A stretch of DNA of 64,000 bases from Actinoallomurus soli (GCF_024055715.1 NZ_JAMXMV010000006.1:62001-126000); one strand, 5' to 3'; shown: positions 31,660 to 41,307, counted from the stretch's first letter. Notes: generated from the letters alone by a model not told the origin. Translations and numbers: made by a program.

Positions 31660-32724
31660 TCAGAACTCGGCGGCGACCAGCTCGGCGATCTCCGCGGCGT
31701 TCAGCGCGGCGCCCTTGCGCAGGTTGTCACCGCAGACGAACAGGTCCAGGGTGTTCGGGAAGTCGATCGCCTGACGGATCCGGCCGACGTACGTCGGGTC
31801 CGTGCCGACCACGTCGGCGGGCGTCGGGAACACGCCGTTCGCCGGGTCGTCCATGACGACGACGGTCGGCGCGGCCTCCAGGATCGAGCGGGCGCCCTCG
31901 ACCGTGACCGGCCGCTCGAACGTCGCGTGCACGGCCAGCGAGTGCGTCGTGATCACCGGCACCCGTACGCACGTGGCGGAGACCTTCAGGTCCGGGATGC
32001 CCAGGATCTTGCGGGACTCGTTGCGGAGTTTGAGCTCCTCCGACGCCCAGCCGCCGTCCTTGAGCGACCCCGCCCACGGCACGACGTTCAGCGCCATCGG
32101 CGCCGGGAACGGCGACTCGGTGTCGCCGAGGCGGTTCTGGATCGCCTTGCGCACGTCACCGGCCGTCTGGCCGAGCGTACGGTCGCCGGCGACCGCCTCG
32201 ATCTCCGCGTACAGCCGCTCCGTGCCGGCCACGCCCGCCCCGGACACCGCCTGGTACGAGGCGACGACGAGGGAGTCCAGGCCGTACTCCGCGTGCAGCG
32301 CGCCGATCGCGGCCATCATCGACAGAGTGGTGCAGTTCGGCGTCGAGATGATGTTCCGCGGCCGGTTCCGTACGGTCTCGGGGTTCACCTCGGGGACGAC
32401 GAGCGGTACGTCCGGCTCCATGCGGAACGCGCCGGACTTGTCGACGACCACCGCGCCGCGCTCGGCGGCGATCGGCACCCAGACCTTCGACACCTCGTCC
32501 GGCACGTCGAACATCGCGATGTCGACGCCGTCGAACACCTCGGCGGTCAGCTCCTGGACGACGAGCTCCTCGCCGCGTACGGGCAGCCGCCTGCCGGCGG
32601 AACGCGCGGAGGCGACGAGACGGATCTCGCCGTAGACGTCCTCACGGGACGACACGATCTCCCGCATGACGGTGCCGACCGCGCCGGTGGCGCCGACGAG
32701 GGCGAGAGTGGGCTTGCGGCTCAT
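31660..32724 (-). CDS. asd: Aspartate-semialdehyde dehydrogenase
   Basis: A 354-residue enzyme reducing aspartyl phosphate to aspartate semialdehyde for lysine/diaminopimelate, threonine and methionine synthesis. The NADP-binding [10 protein letters not shown] is at residues 12-21, and the catalytic cysteine is in [10 protein letters not shown] near residue 133. The active-site [11 protein letters not shown] loop and a C-terminal catalytic histidine region also fit. The ATG overlaps the lysC stop (ATGA). The operon order lysC-asd is the actinobacterial norm (Rv3709c-Rv3708c, recalled). Confidence 0.95.
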   Translation of the reverse strand: MSRKPTLALVGATGAVGTVMREIVSSREDVYGEIRLVASARSAGRRLPVRGEELVVQELTAEVFDGVDIAMFDVPDEVSKVWVPIAAERGAVVVDKSGAFRMEPDVPLVVPEVNPETVRNRPRNIISTPNCTTLSMMAAIGALHAEYGLDSLVVASYQAVSGAGVAGTERLYAEIEAVAGDRTLGQTAGDVRKAIQNRLGDTESPFPAPMALNVVPWAGSLKDGGWASEELKLRNESRKILGIPDLKVSATCVRVPVITTHSLAVHATFERPVTVEGARSILEAAPTVVVMDDPANGVFPTPADVVGTDPTYVGRIRQAIDFPNTLDLFVCGDNLRKGAALNAAEIAELVAAEF

Positions 32725-33242
32725 CGGCCGGTACCTCCGTAGACGACGGCCTCCACCTGGTCGGCGTCCAGGTCGAACGCGTGGTGGGCGGCGGTGACGG
32801 CGGCGTCCACGTCGTCCTGGTCGACGACCACCGAGATCCGGATCTCCGAGGTGGAGATCATCTCGATGTTGACGCCCGCGTCGGCGATCGAGCCGAAGAA
32901 CTTGGCGGTGACGCCGGGGTGGGAGCGCATGCCCGCGCCGATCAGCGAGACCTTGCCGATCTGGTCGTCGTAGCGGAGCGAGTCGAACCCGATCTGGTCC
33001 TTGATCTTGTTGAGGGCCTTGATCGCGGCCTGGCCGTCCGCACGCGGCAGCGTGAAGGAGATGTCCGTACGGTTGGTCGCCGCGGCCGAGATGTTCTGCA
33101 CGATCATGTCGATGTTGATCTCGGCGTCGGCCAGCGTCGAGAAGATCGTCGCCGCCTCGCCGACCTTGTCGGGCACCCCGACCACGGTGATCTTGGCCTC
33201 GCTCCGGTCGTGCGCGACACCGGAGATGATCGCTTGTTCCAT
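32721..33242 (-). other. Internal in-frame start for aspartate kinase beta subunit
   Basis: Within lysC, an ATG at 33242 begins [15 protein letters not shown] and is preceded by GAGGG seven bases upstream. It would give a 173-residue protein made of the two ACT domains. This matches the alpha2-beta2 architecture with overlapping genes known for actinobacterial and Bacillus aspartokinases, whose beta subunits are about 170 residues (recalled). Confidence 0.6.
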
Positions 33243-33989
33243 CTGGTTTCCCTCGATGCTGGTCTTGACCCACGTACCGGTCTTGTTGCTGAACGACGAC
33301 CGCACGTGGATCGGCATGCCGTACCGCCGGGCGTACTCCACACAGCGCAGGTGCAGGATCTTCGCGCCGCACGCCGCCATCTCCATCATCTCCTCGTAGG
33401 AGATGTCCGGGATGCGGCGCGCCGCCGGGACGATCCGCGGGTCGGCGGTGAAGATCCCGTCGACATCCGTGTAGATCTCGCAGACGTCCGCGCCGAGCGC
33501 GGCGGCCAGCGCCACCGCCGTCGTGTCGGACCCGCCCCGGCCGAGCGTCGTGATGTCCTTGGAATCCTGGGAGACGCCCTGGAAGCCGGCGACGATGGCG
33601 ATCGAGCCCTCGTCGATCGCGTCGCGGATCCGGCTGGGCGTCACGTCGATGATGCGCGCCTTGCCGTGCGTGCTGTCCGTGATCACACCGGCCTGGGAGC
33701 CGGTGAAGGACCGCGCCTCGTGTCCGAGGTTGGCGATGGCCATGGCGAGCAGCGCCATGGAGATCCGCTCGCCGGAGGTGAGCAGCATGTCCAGCTCACG
33801 CGCGGGTGGAAGGGGGCTGACCTGGTTGGCGAGATCGACGAGCTCGTCCGTCGTGTCGCCCATGGCGGACACCACGACGACGACGTGGTGCCCGTCCTGC
33901 TTCGTGGAGACGATGCGCTGGGCGACGCGCTTGATGCTCTCAGCGTCGGCGACGGAGGAGCCACCGTACTTCTGCACGACTAGGGCCAC
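32721..33989 (-). CDS. lysC: Aspartate kinase
   Basis: A 422-residue kinase. The N-terminal KYGGSS motif is at residues 7-12, followed by [12 protein letters not shown] and [11 protein letters not shown]. Two C-terminal ACT domains, including [12 protein letters not shown], bind lysine/threonine for feedback control. The start is GTG at 33989. It catalyses the first step of the aspartate pathway and overlaps asd by four bases. As in Corynebacterium glutamicum, an internal start (33242) could yield a separate beta subunit from the same frame. Confidence 0.95.
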   Translation of the reverse strand: MALVVQKYGGSSVADAESIKRVAQRIVSTKQDGHHVVVVVSAMGDTTDELVDLANQVSPLPPARELDMLLTSGERISMALLAMAIANLGHEARSFTGSQAGVITDSTHGKARIIDVTPSRIRDAIDEGSIAIVAGFQGVSQDSKDITTLGRGGSDTTAVALAAALGADVCEIYTDVDGIFTADPRIVPAARRIPDISYEEMMEMAACGAKILHLRCVEYARRYGMPIHVRSSFSNKTGTWVKTSIEGNQMEQAIISGVAHDRSEAKITVVGVPDKVGEAATIFSTLADAEINIDMIVQNISAAATNRTDISFTLPRADGQAAIKALNKIKDQIGFDSLRYDDQIGKVSLIGAGMRSHPGVTAKFFGSIADAGVNIEMISTSEIRISVVVDQDDVDAAVTAAHHAFDLDADQVEAVVYGGTGR

Positions 33990-34231
33990 GCGTGTGCACT
34001 CCTCGGATCGGGATCAGGCAGTCGAACGCCGAGTCTACCGAGGTCAACGCAATACCCAGAGTGATTTGTCCCGCTATGCGAGATTTCCCGAAAGTCGTGT
34101 AACGGCCGGGAAACCTTGCGCGAAACGAGCCGGTCGTCACGAGATCCAGGACGGGTCCGGAAGGCCGGAGGGCCGGCCGCCGGCCACGGAGTCATCCCGC
34201 GACCGGCCGTCCGTGCCGCCGATCACCGGGC

Positions 34232-34795
34232 TCAGCCCGCGACGGGCTCCTCCATGACGTCCAGCCGGGCGCTCGCCGAGACGGCGTACAGCGCGCGCAG
34301 GGCCGCGCCGGCGTGGTTGCCCCAGTGGTTGAAGTAGCTGTACTGCCACCACCACAGTGCCTCGAGCTTGCGGTCGGCGCTGTAGTGACGAAGCCCGTGG
34401 ACCAGGTCGCTGGCAACGTCCACCAGGTCGTCCGACAGGCGGTAAACGGTGGGCTCGGCGTCCTTGTACGGGTCGAAGATCTCGGCGTACTCGTCGACGG
34501 CGGTCAGGCGCTCGGCCAGCCCCTGCCGGATCGTGTCCAGGTCCGGGTCCTCCCCGACGTCCGGCTCCCAGTTGTCCGGCAGGATCACGTCCGTGCTGGC
34601 GCCGAGCTGCGCCCCGGCCAGCGCGATCTGCGACACCTCCAGCAGCAACAACGGCACCGTGTGCCCACCGGCCTCACCGGTCGCCACGGCGTTCAGGCCG
34701 GTCAGGTAGTTCTCGGCGTGCTTCGCCACGCGGTCGGCGAGCGTCAGCCAGCTGTGCTCTGAATTACTGTTCTCAGCGATGCTGTTCTCAGACAT
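34232..34795 (-). CDS. DUF5063 domain protein
   Basis: A 187-residue, mostly helical, acidic protein with no signal peptide. The segment [22 protein letters not shown] near the C-terminus and [13 protein letters not shown] in the middle match DUF5063 proteins, which in Streptomyces and relatives lie between recR and the aspartate kinase gene (recalled). Function is unknown. The ATG overlaps the recR stop (ATGTCTGA), indicating coupled translation with recR. Confidence 0.85.
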   Translation of the reverse strand: MSENSIAENSNSEHSWLTLADRVAKHAENYLTGLNAVATGEAGGHTVPLLLLEVSQIALAGAQLGASTDVILPDNWEPDVGEDPDLDTIRQGLAERLTAVDEYAEIFDPYKDAEPTVYRLSDDLVDVASDLVHGLRHYSADRKLEALWWWQYSYFNHWGNHAGAALRALYAVSASARLDVMEEPVAG

Positions 34796-35387
34796 CGAGC
34801 AGCCTCCGTCCTTCGAACGCGCGACCGAGCGTGACCTCGTCGGCGTATTCCAGGTCGCCTCCCACCGGCAGTCCGCTGGCCAGCCGGGTGACGGTGAGAC
34901 CCATCGGTTTCACGAGCCGGGCAAGATAGGTGGCGGTCGCCTCGCCTTCCAGGTTGGGGTCGGTCGCCAGGATCAGCTCGGTCACCTCACCGTCGGCGAG
35001 GCGCTGCATGAGCTCCCGGATGCGCAGGTCGTCCGGGCCGACGCCCTCGATGGGGCTGATCGCTCCGCCGAGCACGTGGTAGCGCCCGCGGAACTCCCGC
35101 GTCTTCTCGATCGCGACGACGTCCTTCGGCTCCTCGACCACGCAGATCACGTGGGTGTCGCGGCGGGCGTCGCGGCAGATCCGGCACTGCTCGGCCTCGG
35201 CGACGTTCCCGCAGACGCTGCAGAAGCGGACCTTGTCCTTGACCTCCCGCAGCGCCTCGGTCAGCCGCGTGACGTCGGCGGGATCCGCGGCGAGCAGGTG
35301 GAAGGCGATCCGCTGCGCGCTCTTCGGCCCGACGCCGGGCAGCCTGCCCAACTCGTCGATGAGGTTCTGGACAACCCCTTCGTACAC
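34788..35387 (-). CDS. recR: Recombination protein RecR
   Basis: A 199-residue DNA repair protein: N-terminal helix-hairpin-helix ([22 protein letters not shown]), four-cysteine zinc finger ([16 protein letters not shown], residues about 58-73) and Toprim domain ([16 protein letters not shown]). It acts with RecF and RecO to load RecA on gapped DNA. It sits in the conserved dnaX-ybaB-recR order. A GGGAGGG site precedes the ATG at 35387. Confidence 0.96.
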   Translation of the reverse strand: MYEGVVQNLIDELGRLPGVGPKSAQRIAFHLLAADPADVTRLTEALREVKDKVRFCSVCGNVAEAEQCRICRDARRDTHVICVVEEPKDVVAIEKTREFRGRYHVLGGAISPIEGVGPDDLRIRELMQRLADGEVTELILATDPNLEGEATATYLARLVKPMGLTVTRLASGLPVGGDLEYADEVTLGRAFEGRRLLDV

Positions 35388-35611
35388 GGTCCCTCCCTTC
35401 TCCTCGTCGACGCGCTCACCGGCTCGGGGAGCGCCGTCATGACTGGACGTTCTCGTGGAGGCCGCTCACAGCGGGTGGGCGCTCCCATGCGGCACCGCCG
35501 CCATGGGTGACGTCCCGGACGCGCTTCGAGACCTCCCGATCGAAGCGCGCCCGCACGGCGCAGGGCGGGTCCACGGTCGTCACAGCCGGGTGGTGGATCC
35601 GCCGCGTCGGG

Positions 35612-35968
35612 TCACATACCGGGCAGGCCCAGTCCGCCCAGGCCGCCGCCCAGTCCCTCGGTCAATGGTCCCATCTTCTCCTGCACGAGGGTCTGGGCCT
35701 CTTCCGACGCATTGTGGATCGCCGCGAGCACCAGGTCCGCGATGGTCTCCGCGGTGTCCGCCGGGTCCTCCGGGTCGATGGCGGCCGGATCGATCACGAT
35801 CTTGACGACCTCGTTCGACCCGTTGACGGTCGCGGTGACCAATCCGCCGCCGGCGGTGCCCTGGATCTCCGTTTCGGCGAGTTCGTGCTGCAGGCTCAAG
35901 AACTGTTCCTGCATGCGCTGCGCCTGCTGCAGCATCTGCTGGATATTCGGCTGGCCACCGGGTTCCAC
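35612..35968 (-). CDS. ybaB: YbaB/EbfC family nucleoid-associated protein
   Basis: A 118-residue protein: [20 protein letters not shown] helix, [22 protein letters not shown] strand region and [20 protein letters not shown] helix. This is the YbaB tweezer fold that dimerises and binds DNA. The glycine-rich C-terminus ends GLGLPGM. It lies between dnaX and recR as in most bacteria. A GAGGAGAG site precedes the ATG. Confidence 0.95.
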   Translation of the reverse strand: MEPGGQPNIQQMLQQAQRMQEQFLSLQHELAETEIQGTAGGGLVTATVNGSNEVVKIVIDPAAIDPEDPADTAETIADLVLAAIHNASEEAQTLVQEKMGPLTEGLGGGLGGLGLPGM

Positions 35969-36183
35969 GGTGCTCTCCTCGTTCGATCGTCCGTTGAGAC
36001 GAGACTACGGGGTCCGGCCCCGATCCGGTATGCGGCTCCGGGCAACCCGTACGGCCGTCCCATAACGCCCCTGACCGGGCGGCGAGCCGCGTACGGACGA
36101 CTCGGCGAAGCCGCCGATCGGCCGAGAAGGATGCACCGTTCACGGCGGGATGACCATGGCGTTACCGAGCTTTTCGCCGGACG

Positions 36184-38283
36184 TCAGGTGTTGTCGAACT
36201 CCTGGATCACCTTTCCGCCGAGGACCTGCTCGATCAGGGCCATGCCGGTGAGCGCGGCCTCGCTCCCCGCGTCCGCGTCACCCTCCGGATCGACCTCATC
36301 CGCCTCGTCCACCGGCTCGGGCGGCGGCGGAACCGGGGTGGGCGGCGGCGGGGGGACCGGTGCGGACGGGGACGGGGATGGGGACGGCGTACGAGGCTCG
36401 CGAGGCGAAACCGCCGGAGCGCCCCAGCCGCCCGCGTCCGGAGGCGGCGGCGCGGGCCGCGCCCCCTGGCCGGATCCACCGGCGAGGATCGCGTCGATGC
36501 GCCAGTCGACGCCGAGAATCTCCTTCAGCGCGTCGCGGAGGACGACGTCCTTGCCCCCGGTCGTGAACCCTCGCCGCTTGCCGTCGTTCGCGAACGCCAG
36601 CGTGAGCACCTGACCCTCGAGCGACGCGACCTCCACGCCCTCCATCAGGATCCAGGCGACCTTGCTCCGCTGCTTGACCGCCTCCAGGATGTCCACCCAC
36701 ATCCGCCGGATCGCGGCCACGTCCACCCCGCCGGACGGCGCGGCCGTTCCGGAGTTCCCGTTCGGCGTCCCGGCCGACGGCGCGGTGGGAGCGGGCGACG
36801 ACGCGGTGGAGGGTGTCGGCCAGTCGGCGGCGGACGCCCGGCCCGACACCGGCGCCGACCCGGAGGCGGTGGCCGGCACGGGCCAGTCCGTGCTGCGCGC
36901 CCCGCCGGGCGACTCCTCGCGCTGCGCGGGCTGCGCCTGAGGCGCGGGCTGGGTCTGCGGCGCGGGCGGGCTCGACGGCCGTGGCCGGGCGGCCTCGACG
37001 GGCGCCTCGGCCCGCGGAGCGGCCGGCTGCGGTGCGGGAGGACTCTGGGGAGCGGATGGCTGTGCGTGCTGCGGTACGGAGGCGGCGGGAGCCGGAGCCG
37101 CCGGGACCGGAGCCTGGCCGCCGATGGCGACGCGGCGCTCCAGCCGCTCCAGGCGGGTCAGCAGCGACGCCTCGTCGTCGTACGCGGCCGGCAGCAGGAT
37201 CCGGGCGCCGATCAGCTCGAGCAGCAGCCGCGGCGACGTCGCCCCGCGCATCTCCGTGAGGCCCGTGTGCAGCAGGTCGGCGGCGCGCGTCAGCTCCGCC
37301 GGACCCAGCCGGGACGCCTGCGCCTGCATCCGCTCGAGCTCGTCCGGCGGCACGTTCAGCAGACCCGTCGCGCCGGAGTCGGGGATGTTCGACAGGATGA
37401 CCAGATCGCGGAACCGCTCCAGCAGGTCGGCGGCGAACCGCCGCGGATCCTGCCCGCCCTCCATGACCCGGTCGATCGCGGCGAACACCGCCGCCCCGTC
37501 CCGCGACGCCACGGCGTCCACGACCTGGTCCAGCATGGACGAGTCGGTGTAGCCCAGCAGGGACACCGCGCGGGCGTAGGTGATGCCCTCCTCGCCCGCG
37601 CCCGCCAGCAGCTGGTCGAGGATCGACTCGGAGTCACGGGCGGACCCGGCCCCGGCGCGGACGACCAGCGGGATCGCGGCCGGCTCGTACGGCACGCCCT
37701 CCTTCTGCAGGATGTCCTCGAGCAGCTCGCGGACGGTGCCCGGCGGGATCAGCCGGAACGGGTAGTGGTGCGTACGCGACCGGATCGTCCCGATGACCTT
37801 CTCGGGCTCGGTGGTCGCGAAGATGAACTTCAGGTGCGGAGGCGGCTCCTCGACGAGCTTCAGCAGCGCGTTGAACCCCTCACGGGTCACCATGTGCGCC
37901 TCGTCGATGATGTAGATCTTGTAGCGCGCCGCCACGGGCGCGAAGAAGGCGCGCTCCCGCAGATCACGGGCGTCGTCCACACCACCGTGGGACGCGGCGT
38001 CGATCTCGATCACGTCGATGTGGCCGGCCCCGGACGGCCCGAGCGCCACACACGACTCGCACTCGCCACACGGCTCGGGAGTCGGGCCCTTCTCGCAGTT
38101 CAGCGAGCGGGCGAGGATGCGCGCACTCGACGTCTTGCCACAGCCCCGCGGACCGCTGAAGAGGTACGCGTGATGGATGCGCCCGTTGCGCAACGCCTGC
38201 TGCAGCGGCTCGGCGACGTGCTCCTGCCCCTTGAGCTCGGCGAACGTCGCTGGCCGGTACTTGCGGTACAGAGCCAGACTCAT
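36184..38283 (-). CDS. dnaX: DNA polymerase III subunit gamma/tau
   Basis: A 699-residue clamp-loader ATPase. It starts MSLALYRKYRPATFAELKGQ, then Walker A GPRGCGKTSSARILA near residue 46 and the zinc site C-x8-C-x2-C-x2-C (CEKGPTPEPCGECESC), with Walker B YIIDEAHMVT. Residues from about 385 to 520 are Pro/Ala-rich linker, followed by a tau-like domain and a second low-complexity Pro/Gly stretch before the C-terminus. No slippery frameshift heptamer was seen, so a separate gamma form is not predicted. The start is the ATG at 38283, directly downstream of the SRP RNA gene on the same strand. Confidence 0.95.
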   Translation of the reverse strand: MSLALYRKYRPATFAELKGQEHVAEPLQQALRNGRIHHAYLFSGPRGCGKTSSARILARSLNCEKGPTPEPCGECESCVALGPSGAGHIDVIEIDAASHGGVDDARDLRERAFFAPVAARYKIYIIDEAHMVTREGFNALLKLVEEPPPHLKFIFATTEPEKVIGTIRSRTHHYPFRLIPPGTVRELLEDILQKEGVPYEPAAIPLVVRAGAGSARDSESILDQLLAGAGEEGITYARAVSLLGYTDSSMLDQVVDAVASRDGAAVFAAIDRVMEGGQDPRRFAADLLERFRDLVILSNIPDSGATGLLNVPPDELERMQAQASRLGPAELTRAADLLHTGLTEMRGATSPRLLLELIGARILLPAAYDDEASLLTRLERLERRVAIGGQAPVPAAPAPAASVPQHAQPSAPQSPPAPQPAAPRAEAPVEAARPRPSSPPAPQTQPAPQAQPAQREESPGGARSTDWPVPATASGSAPVSGRASAADWPTPSTASSPAPTAPSAGTPNGNSGTAAPSGGVDVAAIRRMWVDILEAVKQRSKVAWILMEGVEVASLEGQVLTLAFANDGKRRGFTTGGKDVVLRDALKEILGVDWRIDAILAGGSGQGARPAPPPPDAGGWGAPAVSPREPRTPSPSPSPSAPVPPPPPTPVPPPPEPVDEADEVDPEGDADAGSEAALTGMALIEQVLGGKVIQEFDNT

Positions 38284-38307
38284 GGGGGTCCGTCCTCGTC
38301 GAAAAGC

Positions 38308-38400
38308 AGAGGACCCCCCGCACACCCGTCAGAGCCTGCTTATCCTTGCTGCCTTCCGGCCCTGGGGAGGTTCACAGGATGGACGCCGTGCGAGGGGTCT
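38308..38400 (-). ncRNA. ffs: Signal recognition particle RNA (4.5S-type)
   Basis: On the minus strand the 5' AGACCCCTCGCAC pairs with the 3' GTGTGCGGGGGGTC. The apical domain contains GGGCCGGAAGGCAGCAAGGA (38343-38362), with the GGAA tetraloop and the asymmetric internal loop that binds the Ffh M domain. It is the short bacterial form (about 93 nt). It sits immediately upstream of dnaX. A small hairpin GTCCTC/GAGGAC (38292-38314) overlaps its 3' end and leads into the dnaX ribosome binding site. Confidence 0.93.
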
Positions 38401-38452
38401 GACCCGAGTCTATGGCATCCGGGGCACGGGTTCGGCCCGTACGCTCGGCTTC

Positions 38453-38794
38453 ATGGCGAGCGATCTGCGGGACACGCGTGCACCGATCTTCCACATCGCC
38501 GAACGGGCCCAGTGGGAGGCCGTGCGAGACGCCGGACGCCCGTACGAGGTGTCGACCCGCGGCCGTACGCTGGCCGAGGAGGGCTTCATCCACGCCTCCC
38601 GCGACGAGGACCAGGTGAGCAAGGTCCGGCGCGCCTTCTACGCCGACCTGGACGATCTGGTTCTCCTCGTGATCGATCCGGCGCGTCTGGACGTCCGCCA
38701 CGAGTCCGTCGGCGACGACGTCTTCCCCCATATCTACGGCCCGATCCCGCCCGAGGCGGTTATCGAGGTTCGCGCACTGCCCGAGAACCGGTAG
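38453..38794 (+). CDS. DUF952 domain protein
   Basis: A 113-residue protein. IFHIAERAQWEAV, LAEEGFIHASRDEDQV and FPHIYGPIPPEAVIEV are the three conserved blocks of DUF952, a small fold distantly like glutathione-S-transferase or ADP-ribosyl-binding proteins, with no confirmed function. The start is the ATG at 38453, without a strong ribosome binding site. It is divergent from the SRP RNA and ends 10 bp before tRNA-Ser. Confidence 0.88.
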   Translation: MASDLRDTRAPIFHIAERAQWEAVRDAGRPYEVSTRGRTLAEEGFIHASRDEDQVSKVRRAFYADLDDLVLLVIDPARLDVRHESVGDDVFPHIYGPIPPEAVIEVRALPENR

Positions 38795-38804
38795 GCTCTG
38801 CCGC

Positions 38805-38892
38805 GGAGGATTCGCCTAGTGGCCTAGGGCGCACGCTTGGAAAGCGTGTTGGGGGCAACCCCTCGCGAGTTCGAATCTCGCATCCTCCGCCA
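38805..38892 (+). tRNA. tRNA-Ser (anticodon GGA)
   Basis: A type II tRNA: acceptor GGAGGAT/ATCCTCC, anticodon stem CACGC/GCGTG with loop TTGGAAA (anticodon GGA), variable arm TTGGGGGCAACCCCTC, T-arm GCGAGTTCGAATCTCGC, and encoded CCA at 38890-38892. It reads UCC/UCU. Its 3' 57 bases are duplicated exactly at 41507-41563, so it is an integration target. Confidence 0.96.
38836..38892. repeat. Attachment-site copy 1 (inside tRNA-Ser)
   Basis: 57 bases from CTTGGAAAGCG to the terminal CCA are identical to 41507-41563. The left copy is part of the intact tRNA, as expected for attL of an element that integrates at a tRNA 3' end. Confidence 0.85.
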
Positions 38893-38913
38893 CGCTGACC
38901 AGGCACAACGCGA

Positions 38914-38943
38914 TGAGGGCGGCACCCACGGGTGCCGCCCTCA
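38914..38943 (+). terminator. Terminator after tRNA-Ser(GGA)
   Basis: TGAGGGCGGCACCC (38914-38927) pairs with GGGTGCCGCCCTCA (38930-38943). A similar hairpin follows the tRNA fragment at 41.6 kb. Confidence 0.8.
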
Positions 38944-39464
38944 CTGCTTCTAGTCTCAGTTCAGTCTCAGTTGCCCTCCATGCGGCTCGGCACCTGGCGG
39001 CGACCGTGACGCTGCCGATGGTCATCAGGCGCAGCGAGGAGACATCCGCTACCCCCGGCGCCGCGACCTGGCACCCGAGACCGCCCAGCCGATCGCCATC
39101 AAGATCACCAACGCAACTTCACCGCCCGCGACGCCGCCTCACGGGTGCCGGGCCGAGCAGCCAGGTCGTCTCTGACGGATCTGGCGAGTCGACTCCGCCG
39201 CTTCAGTGTCTCGTCGTCGGCGAGTCCCGGCTCCCACGGTCCTGAGCCCACTCGCGCACTTCCCCGTCCGTGACTTGGCTGGGCGACCGTGGACATTCGC
39301 CCAGCCCTTAGAGCGCGGAGACCTTCGGCGGACTACCCAGACGTCTTTCGGCAGGTCACCCATCGGACCCTCGGCAGGTCACCCACGGAGTCATCGGCAG
39401 ATCGCCCACGAACGATGCGGCAGAACGCCCACACAGTCGCATCTAGCTGCGGTAATCTCGCAAG
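38944..39464. other. 521-bp stretch with only degenerate sequence
   Basis: TCAGT(T/C)-type short repeats (CAGTTCAGTCTCAGTTGCC) follow the terminator. A plus-strand frame around 39033-39100 reads DIRYPRRRDLAPETAQPIAI without a start and looks like a gene fragment. The last 120 bp are imperfect tandem repeats. No intact gene is supported. Confidence 0.5.
39326..39442. repeat. Five imperfect 22-25-bp tandem repeats
   Basis: Units starting TCGGCGGACTACCC, TCGGCAGGTCACCA, TCGGCAGGTCACCC, TCGGCAGATCGCCC and CGGCAGAACGCCC follow each other directly upstream of the DUF4143 ATPase start. They might be decayed coding repeats or regulatory repeats. Confidence 0.65.
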
Positions 39465-40724
39465 GTGCATGGTGATGGATTGTATGCCCGACACGCCGAG
39501 GCGATGGCGCTCGAAGCGCTCGCCGACACTCGCGTCGTGGTGGTCAACGGTGCTCGGCAGGTAGGTAAGAGCACGCTGGCCAAGTTGATCGTCGAGCGGT
39601 CTCCCGGCGCGCGGGAGTTCTATCTGGACGATCCTGCCGTACGTGCGGCGGCCGAGAGTGACCCCAGCGCCTTCGTGAAGCACGATGGCCTGTTGTTGAT
39701 CGACGAGATCCAGCGGGTGCCGGAGTTGTTGCTGCCGATCAAGAGGGAGGTCGATCGGGACACGCGTCCAGGCAGGTTCCTGCTGACCGGTTCCGCTCGT
39801 CTCCTGGGGTTGCGCGATCTCCCCGACGCGTTGCCGGGACGATCCGAGACGATCGAATTGTGGCCGCTATCGCAAGGGGAGATCGACGGAACACCCGACG
39901 GGTTCGTGGATGCGGTGTTCCGCGAGGGCATTGAGGTCTCTCTGCCCGCCTGCGAGCTGACCAAGCGCGACTACGTGGCCCGGGCATTGCGCGGCGGCTA
40001 TCCGGAAGCCGTCCGGCGGGACCCAGGGCGTCGGAGGGCCAAGTTCTTCGACTCGTACATCACGGATCTGGTTACGCGGGATGTACGGCAGATATCCGAT
40101 ATCGAGCGGCCGGCGGAGATGCGCCGGCTGCTCAGCGTGATGGCCGCACGGATGGGGACGCTGGCCGTGGTGCAGTCGATGGCCAACGATGTCGGCCTTC
40201 CGCGGATGACGCTCTCACGCTATCTGGATCTGTTGGAGCTCGTGTTCGTCATTAGGAGGATTCCCGCCTGGTCGTCGAACCTGACAACTCGCGCCATCTC
40301 GACACCCAAGTTGATCGTCACCGATTCTGGGCTGGGCGGAAGGCTCATCGGGATGTCAGAAGAACGCGCCAAGGATCCGACCGCCCTGGTAGGTCCCTTG
40401 TTGGAGAATTTCGCGATCGGCGAGGTCGCGCGTCAGCTCAGTTGGACGGAGGAGCCTGTTCAACTCTTCCATTACCGCGACCGCGATAAGGTCGAGGTCG
40501 ATATGGTGCTTGAGCATGCGTCGGGTCAAGTGATCGGCATCGAGGTCAAAGCATCCGAGACCGTCCGGGGCGACGACTTCCGCGGCCTACGACACCTCGC
40601 GGATCGGCTTGGTGACCGATTCCAAGCGGGGATCGTCTTGTACGCGGGCGAACAGTCACTGCCTTTCGGTGACAAACTCAAGGCGCTGCCGATGGCTGCG
40701 TTGTGGCAACTAAGATCACCTTGA
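39465..40724 (+). CDS. AAA ATPase with DUF4143 domain
   Basis: A 419-residue protein: Walker A NGARQVGKSTLAK at residues 29-41, Walker B LLLIDEIQRVPEL near residue 76, and sensor LLTGSARLLGL. A DUF4143 C-terminal region ends with KVEVDMVLE ... GIEVKAS, the D-x(n)-E-x-K core of a PD-(D/E)xK nuclease-like fold. This AAA_14/DUF4143 family is common on mobile islands and near toxin-antitoxin or defence genes; function is unproven. Start GTG. It lies inside the tRNA-Ser island and has lower GC than the flanking genes. A degenerate copy of its 3' end is at 43.5 kb. Confidence 0.88.
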   Translation: MHGDGLYARHAEAMALEALADTRVVVVNGARQVGKSTLAKLIVERSPGAREFYLDDPAVRAAAESDPSAFVKHDGLLLIDEIQRVPELLLPIKREVDRDTRPGRFLLTGSARLLGLRDLPDALPGRSETIELWPLSQGEIDGTPDGFVDAVFREGIEVSLPACELTKRDYVARALRGGYPEAVRRDPGRRRAKFFDSYITDLVTRDVRQISDIERPAEMRRLLSVMAARMGTLAVVQSMANDVGLPRMTLSRYLDLLELVFVIRRIPAWSSNLTTRAISTPKLIVTDSGLGGRLIGMSEERAKDPTALVGPLLENFAIGEVARQLSWTEEPVQLFHYRDRDKVEVDMVLEHASGQVIGIEVKASETVRGDDFRGLRHLADRLGDRFQAGIVLYAGEQSLPFGDKLKALPMAALWQLRSP

Positions 40725-40827
40725 TCCTGCGGACGTACGCCAAGGTCATGCACCAGGTACTGCGGTATTGAGGCGAGGGCTGAGCGACCTTGTCGTCGAC
40801 CCCAACACCCCGCAGAGTAATGTTTAT

Positions 40828-41307
40828 TCAGGTCATATACGTCGGAATAGCGCGACCGAGGGTGTCACCGACAAAACAACTTAGGAAGAAGGCGGCCGTC
40901 ACGACCACCCTGAAGGCCGTAGGGCTTACTACTGACACCTCTACACCAAGGAAGCATGCAATACGAGATATCGCTACCCTCCCCTTTGTTCCAGCGACCG
41001 ACAGCACGATTCGGAGGAGTTGATATCGTTCACGTACGTCGTTCCGTGCGAGCCGACCTAGAGCGACAGCGAGGACTCCGATCGCAAAACATAGTTTGAT
41101 CAACTTGCCGGGCCGTTTTTCGATTAAGGCAGCGAGCTCATCCGCGTAGGCCTTCTGGTGTCCAGGATTCGCTTCGCGACACATGCGAGTCGACCAACGC
41201 ACCATCTTCCGCGCGAGCCAGGGTGAAACATCAGAGATTTCATTGATTGCCAAACTCGCGCCAAGAGTAGCAAGGCACCTTGCGGCACGTTCCATCCAGC
41301 CGTCCAT
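40828..41307 (-). CDS. Hypothetical membrane protein of tRNA-Ser island
   Basis: 159 residues. The middle section WLARKMVRWSTRM ... YADELAALIEKRPGKLIKLCFAIGVL resembles the actinobacterial WLAR-x-LV-RxxAR ... EEWLAEL membrane protein group (recalled), followed by two hydrophobic helices (ISRIACFLGVEVSVVS and AFRVVVTAAFFLSCFVG). Function is unknown. Base composition is clearly lower in GC than neighbouring core genes, which supports acquisition with the island. It converges on the DUF4143 gene with 103 bp between stops. No ribosome binding site is obvious. Confidence 0.65.
   Translation of the reverse strand: MDGWMERAARCLATLGASLAINEISDVSPWLARKMVRWSTRMCREANPGHQKAYADELAALIEKRPGKLIKLCFAIGVLAVALGRLARNDVRERYQLLRIVLSVAGTKGRVAISRIACFLGVEVSVVSPTAFRVVVTAAFFLSCFVGDTLGRAIPTYMT

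Noticed and set aside
31660-33372. 570-codon frame fused to asd
   Set aside because: The extra N-terminus is a shifted-frame shadow of lysC; the asd start at 32724 overlaps the lysC stop.
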